The notes under the pieces were generated by a model, which saw only the letters and a list, made by a program, of their open reading frames with translations, did no database searches and had not been told where the DNA came from. A DNA stretch of 18,775 nt, taken from NCBI GenBank assembly GCA_913040875.1, contig CAJWHX010000010.1:1-18775 (forward strand), written 5' to 3'. Both the position numbers and the translations under genes were made by a program. Numbering within the stretch: the first letter of the stretch is position 1; every line of letters begins with the position of its first letter. Source of the stretch: an uncultured Pseudomonadota bacterium (lineage in GTDB: Bacteria > Myxococcota > UBA796). Positions 16,326 through 18,775 of this stretch are shown here, in pieces.

Positions 16326-16889
16326 TTAACGAAGCCAGTTCAAGAAGGCAAATTCTCGCTCGACGTATATCAGTATTGTCCACATTCCAAAGACAGCGGC
16401 TGTCACACTACAAACCAAGCATACTTCCGTTAGTCCAAGCAATCCAGATACCAATGTGACATTTAGAGATAAGGATGCGACTTTTCCGCCCCAAAATGGT
16501 CGATTCTTCGGTATGATGCCATTCATATATCTGTTTACATAATAGGGAACAAGTGGAATCTGTATCCACTCTCGTGCAAAGACAAGCCACCCCATCCACC
16601 ATTCTACGGCACCCATCAAAACGATCGTCCATGCAACATTGATACTGAATATCTTATCTACCCAGCCATCAATAAATCCCCCCGTATGCGAAACGGTTCC
16701 TTGGAGTCTGGCAACCCAACCATCCAGCACATCTGAAATTGATCCCGTCAACAACCAAAACAACGCCCAAAAGGGATCGGTTGCCAACAACGGATAGGTT
16801 ACGGCTATAATAAGCCTACACAGAGTAATGAGCCCCGCGGCATTCCAAATGTCTTTCCAATACAACTTGGGTCTGGTTAGCTTTGTCAC
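16326..16889 (-). CDS. CDP-alcohol phosphatidyltransferase family protein
   Basis: 187 residues from GTG 16889. It contains the exact family signature D-x2-D-G-x2-A-R-x8-G-x3-D-x3-D: Asp53, Asp56-Gly57, Ala60-Arg61, Gly70, Asp74 and Asp78 in 'SDVLDGWVARLQGTVS' and 'GGFIDGWVDK'. About five or six membrane spans surround it. Enzymes of this family join a CDP-activated diacylglycerol to an alcohol (glycerol 3-phosphate, serine, inositol, choline) or move a CDP-alcohol head group, at the inner membrane. The alcohol here is not determined; the length and first helix resemble PgsA-like proteins. The start at 16889 is chosen because GAGGA sits six bases ahead; the ATG at 16922 would overlap nothing but has no good ribosome-binding site. 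It is divergent from the hydrolase gene. Confidence 0.85.
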   Translation of the reverse strand: MTKLTRPKLYWKDIWNAAGLITLCRLIIAVTYPLLATDPFWALFWLLTGSISDVLDGWVARLQGTVSHTGGFIDGWVDKIFSINVAWTIVLMGAVEWWMGWLVFAREWIQIPLVPYYVNRYMNGIIPKNRPFWGGKVASLSLNVTLVSGLLGLTEVCLVCSVTAAVFGMWTILIYVEREFAFLNWLR

Positions 16890-16900
16890 TCTCTGTCCTC
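16887..16900 (-). promoter_or_regulatory. Ribosome-binding site that fixes a GTG start
   Basis: On the minus strand GAGGA (16900-16896), six bases, then GTG (16889-16887). This supports the GTG over the in-frame ATG at 16922-16920, which forms a CATATG palindrome with the divergent ATG at 16923. Confidence 0.6.
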
Positions 16901-16922
16901 GTATATTTAGGATTCTATACAT

Positions 16923-17753
16923 ATGAATAACCCACTCGTTAAAGTCCCAAGGTTGATTCCCGTAGCAGAAAAGGTCAATCAACTCCGCAGACAGGTCACT
17001 GCAGAGATTCGGAGTTTTGATATCATTCGCTGGGATGGTACACCATATGGTCTCCATCCACAACAGTGTATGGACATCTCTGAGGTAAATGACCTGTGTC
17101 CTAGAGATGGTTGGCCCACCGTTCTATGCATTCATGGTGGGGGATGGATCGAGGGAGACAAGTCTCAATATGTTGCCTTGTTGCCACAATTTGCAAGACG
17201 GAAAATCATGGCTGCCAGTATGAATTATCGATTGGCACCAGAGGTCAGTTGGGCTCAGCAAGTAGACGATGTCCTACTGGCACTCGACTTTATACGATCT
17301 CAACAGGTTGATGTTCAACGCATTGCATTATGGGCCACTTCAGCCGGTGCCCATCTAGCACTTTTGGTCGCTGCACTACGTCCTGAGCAAATTCGGTGCG
17401 TAGTGACGATAGGAGCGGCCACCCATCCAGTCGACCTAGATCCGGATCTCACAAGAGAGGCTTTTCCCAACCTCCAAGATCCATTGTGTAGCCCACACAT
17501 ACAGTGCAAAGGCCTACCCAAAACGTTGATGCTGCATGGTGAACTCGATCCTGTCATTCCCCTGACGCAGCACACCCAATTCTGCGAAAACAGACCCCAC
17601 GTCGAGTCTTGGATTCTAAAAGATGGTGACCATCATTTGCATTGGCCACTTGTGCAAGGATGGCGCATGAGACAACGGGCGTTTGACTGGCTCATACAAG
17701 AAATGAACATCCCAAAGGTGAGTTCAAAATGGCGACGAAGAAAGAAAAACTGA
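16923..17753 (+). CDS. Alpha/beta hydrolase (esterase/lipase, BD-FAE-like)
   Basis: 276 residues. The oxyanion motif HGGGW (71-75), a nucleophile elbow 'LWATSAGAHLAL' with Ser140, the acid 'LHGELDPVIP' (Asp209) and a His cluster in DGDHHLHWP (234-242) give a full Ser-Asp-His triad of the esterase/lipase (alpha/beta hydrolase-3) type. The elbow reads A-T-S-A-G rather than the classical G-x-S-x-G; a small residue at the first position is tolerated in this superfamily. No signal peptide, so likely cytosolic; substrate (acyl ester or amide) is unknown. The lysine/arginine-rich tail KWRRRKKN is odd and could bind nucleic acid or membrane phosphates. AGGA sits ten bases before ATG 16923. The start is only 33 bases from the divergent transferase start, so the two genes must share or overlap promoter DNA. 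Confidence 0.8.
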   Translation: MNNPLVKVPRLIPVAEKVNQLRRQVTAEIRSFDIIRWDGTPYGLHPQQCMDISEVNDLCPRDGWPTVLCIHGGGWIEGDKSQYVALLPQFARRKIMAASMNYRLAPEVSWAQQVDDVLLALDFIRSQQVDVQRIALWATSAGAHLALLVAALRPEQIRCVVTIGAATHPVDLDPDLTREAFPNLQDPLCSPHIQCKGLPKTLMLHGELDPVIPLTQHTQFCENRPHVESWILKDGDHHLHWPLVQGWRMRQRAFDWLIQEMNIPKVSSKWRRRKKN

Positions 17754-17755
17754 TA

Positions 17756-17785
17756 TTGGCATGCCTTTTGCATTGTGTCTACAGT
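17756..17785 (+). promoter_or_regulatory. Possible promoter of the lipoprotein gene
   Basis: TTGGCA (17756-17761), 18 bases, TACAGT (17780-17785): five of six and four of six consensus bases. The leader to ATG 17820 would be about 28 bases. It overlaps the region just after the hydrolase stop, so read-through from the hydrolase is the alternative. Confidence 0.3.
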
Positions 17786-17819
17786 AGAATCAAATCACAC
17801 TCAACATCTTGGAGACATC

Positions 17820-18365
17820 ATGAATAAGAACACACTCTCTTGGCTTACTGCTACGACACTCTGGCTCGTTAATCCTGTATTTTCAGGGTGCAATTCTGGA
17901 ACTCAATCCGAATTCGATTTCGGTGAAGCAGAATTACTAGACATGCTTGAAACGATCAACGGGCAAAGCTGGGAAGTGACGTTTGATGGTGAAGTGTCTA
18001 CCGTTACAGTAGATTTTGAACAGATCATTGGAGAAACCTATATCGAAGGCGACCAAGCAGCGTTGTGGTCTGCCATTGAATTGGGCTCAGCGCACGCATG
18101 TGGTTCCAGAAGTTTTCTAGCGGAAGCCGAAGCCTGTATCGACATCAGTAGCCTTGTTCTTGAAGGAACCCTGACAGTAACCTCAAATATCGATCTAGAT
18201 TCTGAGCCTCAAGTCTTTGATGTCTCTGGAAGTTTGGATGTTTTTGGAAAAGCATTGGACAATGGTGAGGTGCGGGTCAACAACGACGATGTCGAAGCCT
18301 CTTGGAGTGCGACGTTTGATACCGAAGGCGAACTGGAAGGTTTTGCTATGGGATACATAGACTGA
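17820..18365 (+). CDS. Putative secreted lipoprotein
   Basis: 181 residues from ATG 17820, which has GGAG five bases upstream; an earlier in-frame ATG at 17775 has no such site. The N terminus is MNKNTLSWLTATTLWLVNPV followed by FSGC, a signal peptide with a near-lipobox at the Cys (Gly before Cys as expected; Phe at -3 is unusual, Leu/Val/Ile being usual). The mature part is acidic and beta-rich: 'WEVTFDGEVSTVTVDFEQII', 'GTLTVTSNIDLDSEPQVFDV', 'DVEASWSATFDTEGELEGFA', with a possible disulfide pair in SAHACGSRSF and EACIDISS. I do not recognise the fold. Likely anchored at the outer leaflet of the inner membrane or in the outer membrane. Convergent with the metallo-hydrolase gene at the right edge. 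Confidence 0.65.
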   Translation: MNKNTLSWLTATTLWLVNPVFSGCNSGTQSEFDFGEAELLDMLETINGQSWEVTFDGEVSTVTVDFEQIIGETYIEGDQAALWSAIELGSAHACGSRSFLAEAEACIDISSLVLEGTLTVTSNIDLDSEPQVFDVSGSLDVFGKALDNGEVRVNNDDVEASWSATFDTEGELEGFAMGYID

Positions 18366-18479
18366 GAATACTGGAGAGAAGATACACTCCACAATCAACA
18401 AAATCTCAAGAGCACAGACTAAGACTGTATGGACACTCTTTTGGATCGATGTCGGATCAGCTCTGGGATCGATTCAGCC

Positions 18480-18775
18480 TTACTTGTTGCCCAATCCTTC
18501 GAAGCCAAAAAGTGGAATGCGGATCAATCGAACTCCGTTGCTCTGTGCATTGGGTAAAGCGCCCGCACGAATGTTGAGCTGAACACTTTGAAAGATGAGC
18601 TTTGGCAGATTGAGCTGTGCATCCCGCGCAGTTCTAAATTTCAAGAAATCTTCTTTAGGAGTGTGCGCCTTCAATTGTTTGTTGCTCGTTTTACAAGTAC
18701 CAATAGTGGTTTCAAATGCCAAATCTCGACCACCAGGTTGGTAGTCATGCGCGACAAAGACCCGTGTGTCATCAG
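18480..18775 (-). CDS. Metallo-beta-lactamase-fold hydrolase, Blh/persulfide-dioxygenase-like (N-terminal part outside window)
   Basis: Only the C-terminal ~97 residues are visible; the frame runs off the right edge. Before an apparent TTG at 18722 the frame continues upstream as 'DDTRVFVAHDYQPGGRDL', so that TTG is not the start. The 'HDYQPGGR' and 'FETTIGTCKTSN' blocks, then 'TPKEDFLKFRTARDAQLNLP' and 'QLNIRAGALPNAQSNGVR', are the C-terminal pattern of bacterial Blh/ETHE1-related MBL proteins, whose known members oxidise glutathione persulfide. The metal-binding HxHxDH loop lies outside the window and cannot be checked. The stop TAA is at 18482-18480. Confidence 0.75.
   Translation of the reverse strand, partial: DDTRVFVAHDYQPGGRDLAFETTIGTCKTSNKQLKAHTPKEDFLKFRTARDAQLNLPKLIFQSVQLNIRAGALPNAQSNGVRLIRIPLFGFEGLGNK

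Noticed and set aside
18441..18476. Repeated ATCGAT near the lipoprotein/metallo-hydrolase boundary
   Set aside because: The repeat is a self-complementary hexamer, so a second copy within 25 bases has little meaning on its own.

Overview
The window looks like two different kinds of genomic DNA joined near position 3730. Bases 1 to about 3730 are visibly AT-rich, with T- and A-ending codons (GGT, GAT, AAT). They carry a partial bacterial Ig-like repeat protein, a small winged-helix/membrane-protein pair, and the front of an RTX (glycine/aspartate-rich, calcium-binding) repeat protein. This set is typical of exported repeat proteins of marine Alphaproteobacteria; the taxon is an inference. From about 3740 to the end the base composition is more balanced, with C-ending codons, and the genes are ordinary cytoplasmic, membrane and lipoprotein genes of some other Gram-negative-type bacterium. 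I cannot place the second part further with confidence; a delta/myxobacterial or gammaproteobacterial relative is possible.

The junction lies inside one open frame, 2713-5892. Its first ~343 residues are a secreted-type RTX protein that breaks off in the middle of a repeat module. The remaining ~717 residues are a ClpA/ClpB-type double AAA+ unfoldase. A secreted RTX adhesin fused to a cytosolic unfoldase, together with the shift in composition, most simply indicates an assembly or amplification chimera. A real recombination is not excluded.

Layout of the right-hand part: (a) a tight plus-strand operon of the Clp-like ATPase, a DUF2835-family small protein and an Stf0-type sulfotransferase (3740-6973); (b) two minus-strand genes, a 150-aa protein of unknown function with a clear sigma70-type promoter and a 517-aa polytopic membrane protein (7007-9158); (c) a plus-strand run with an SCP2-like lipid-binding protein, a DAO-family FAD oxidase, a DRE-TIM aldolase/lyase and a membrane-anchored EEP-family phosphohydrolase (9269-13018); (d) a minus-strand group with a HelD-like UvrD-family helicase overlapping a helical protein of unknown function, and upstream a CDP-alcohol phosphatidyltransferase (13114-16889); (e) a divergent alpha/beta hydrolase, a putative lipoprotein and the C-terminal part of a metallo-beta-lactamase-fold hydrolase of the Blh/persulfide-dioxygenase-like type, cut by the right edge.

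No rRNA, tRNA, CRISPR array, transposase or integrase was seen. No gene-free stretch exceeds 300 bases; the longest is 2419-2712, which holds one good promoter. The most interesting biology, if the junction is set aside, is the Clp-like ATPase with a degenerate first ATPase domain in an operon with DUF2835 and Stf0, and the HelD-like helicase coupled to an unrecognised helical partner. Neither amounts to a demonstrated new system.
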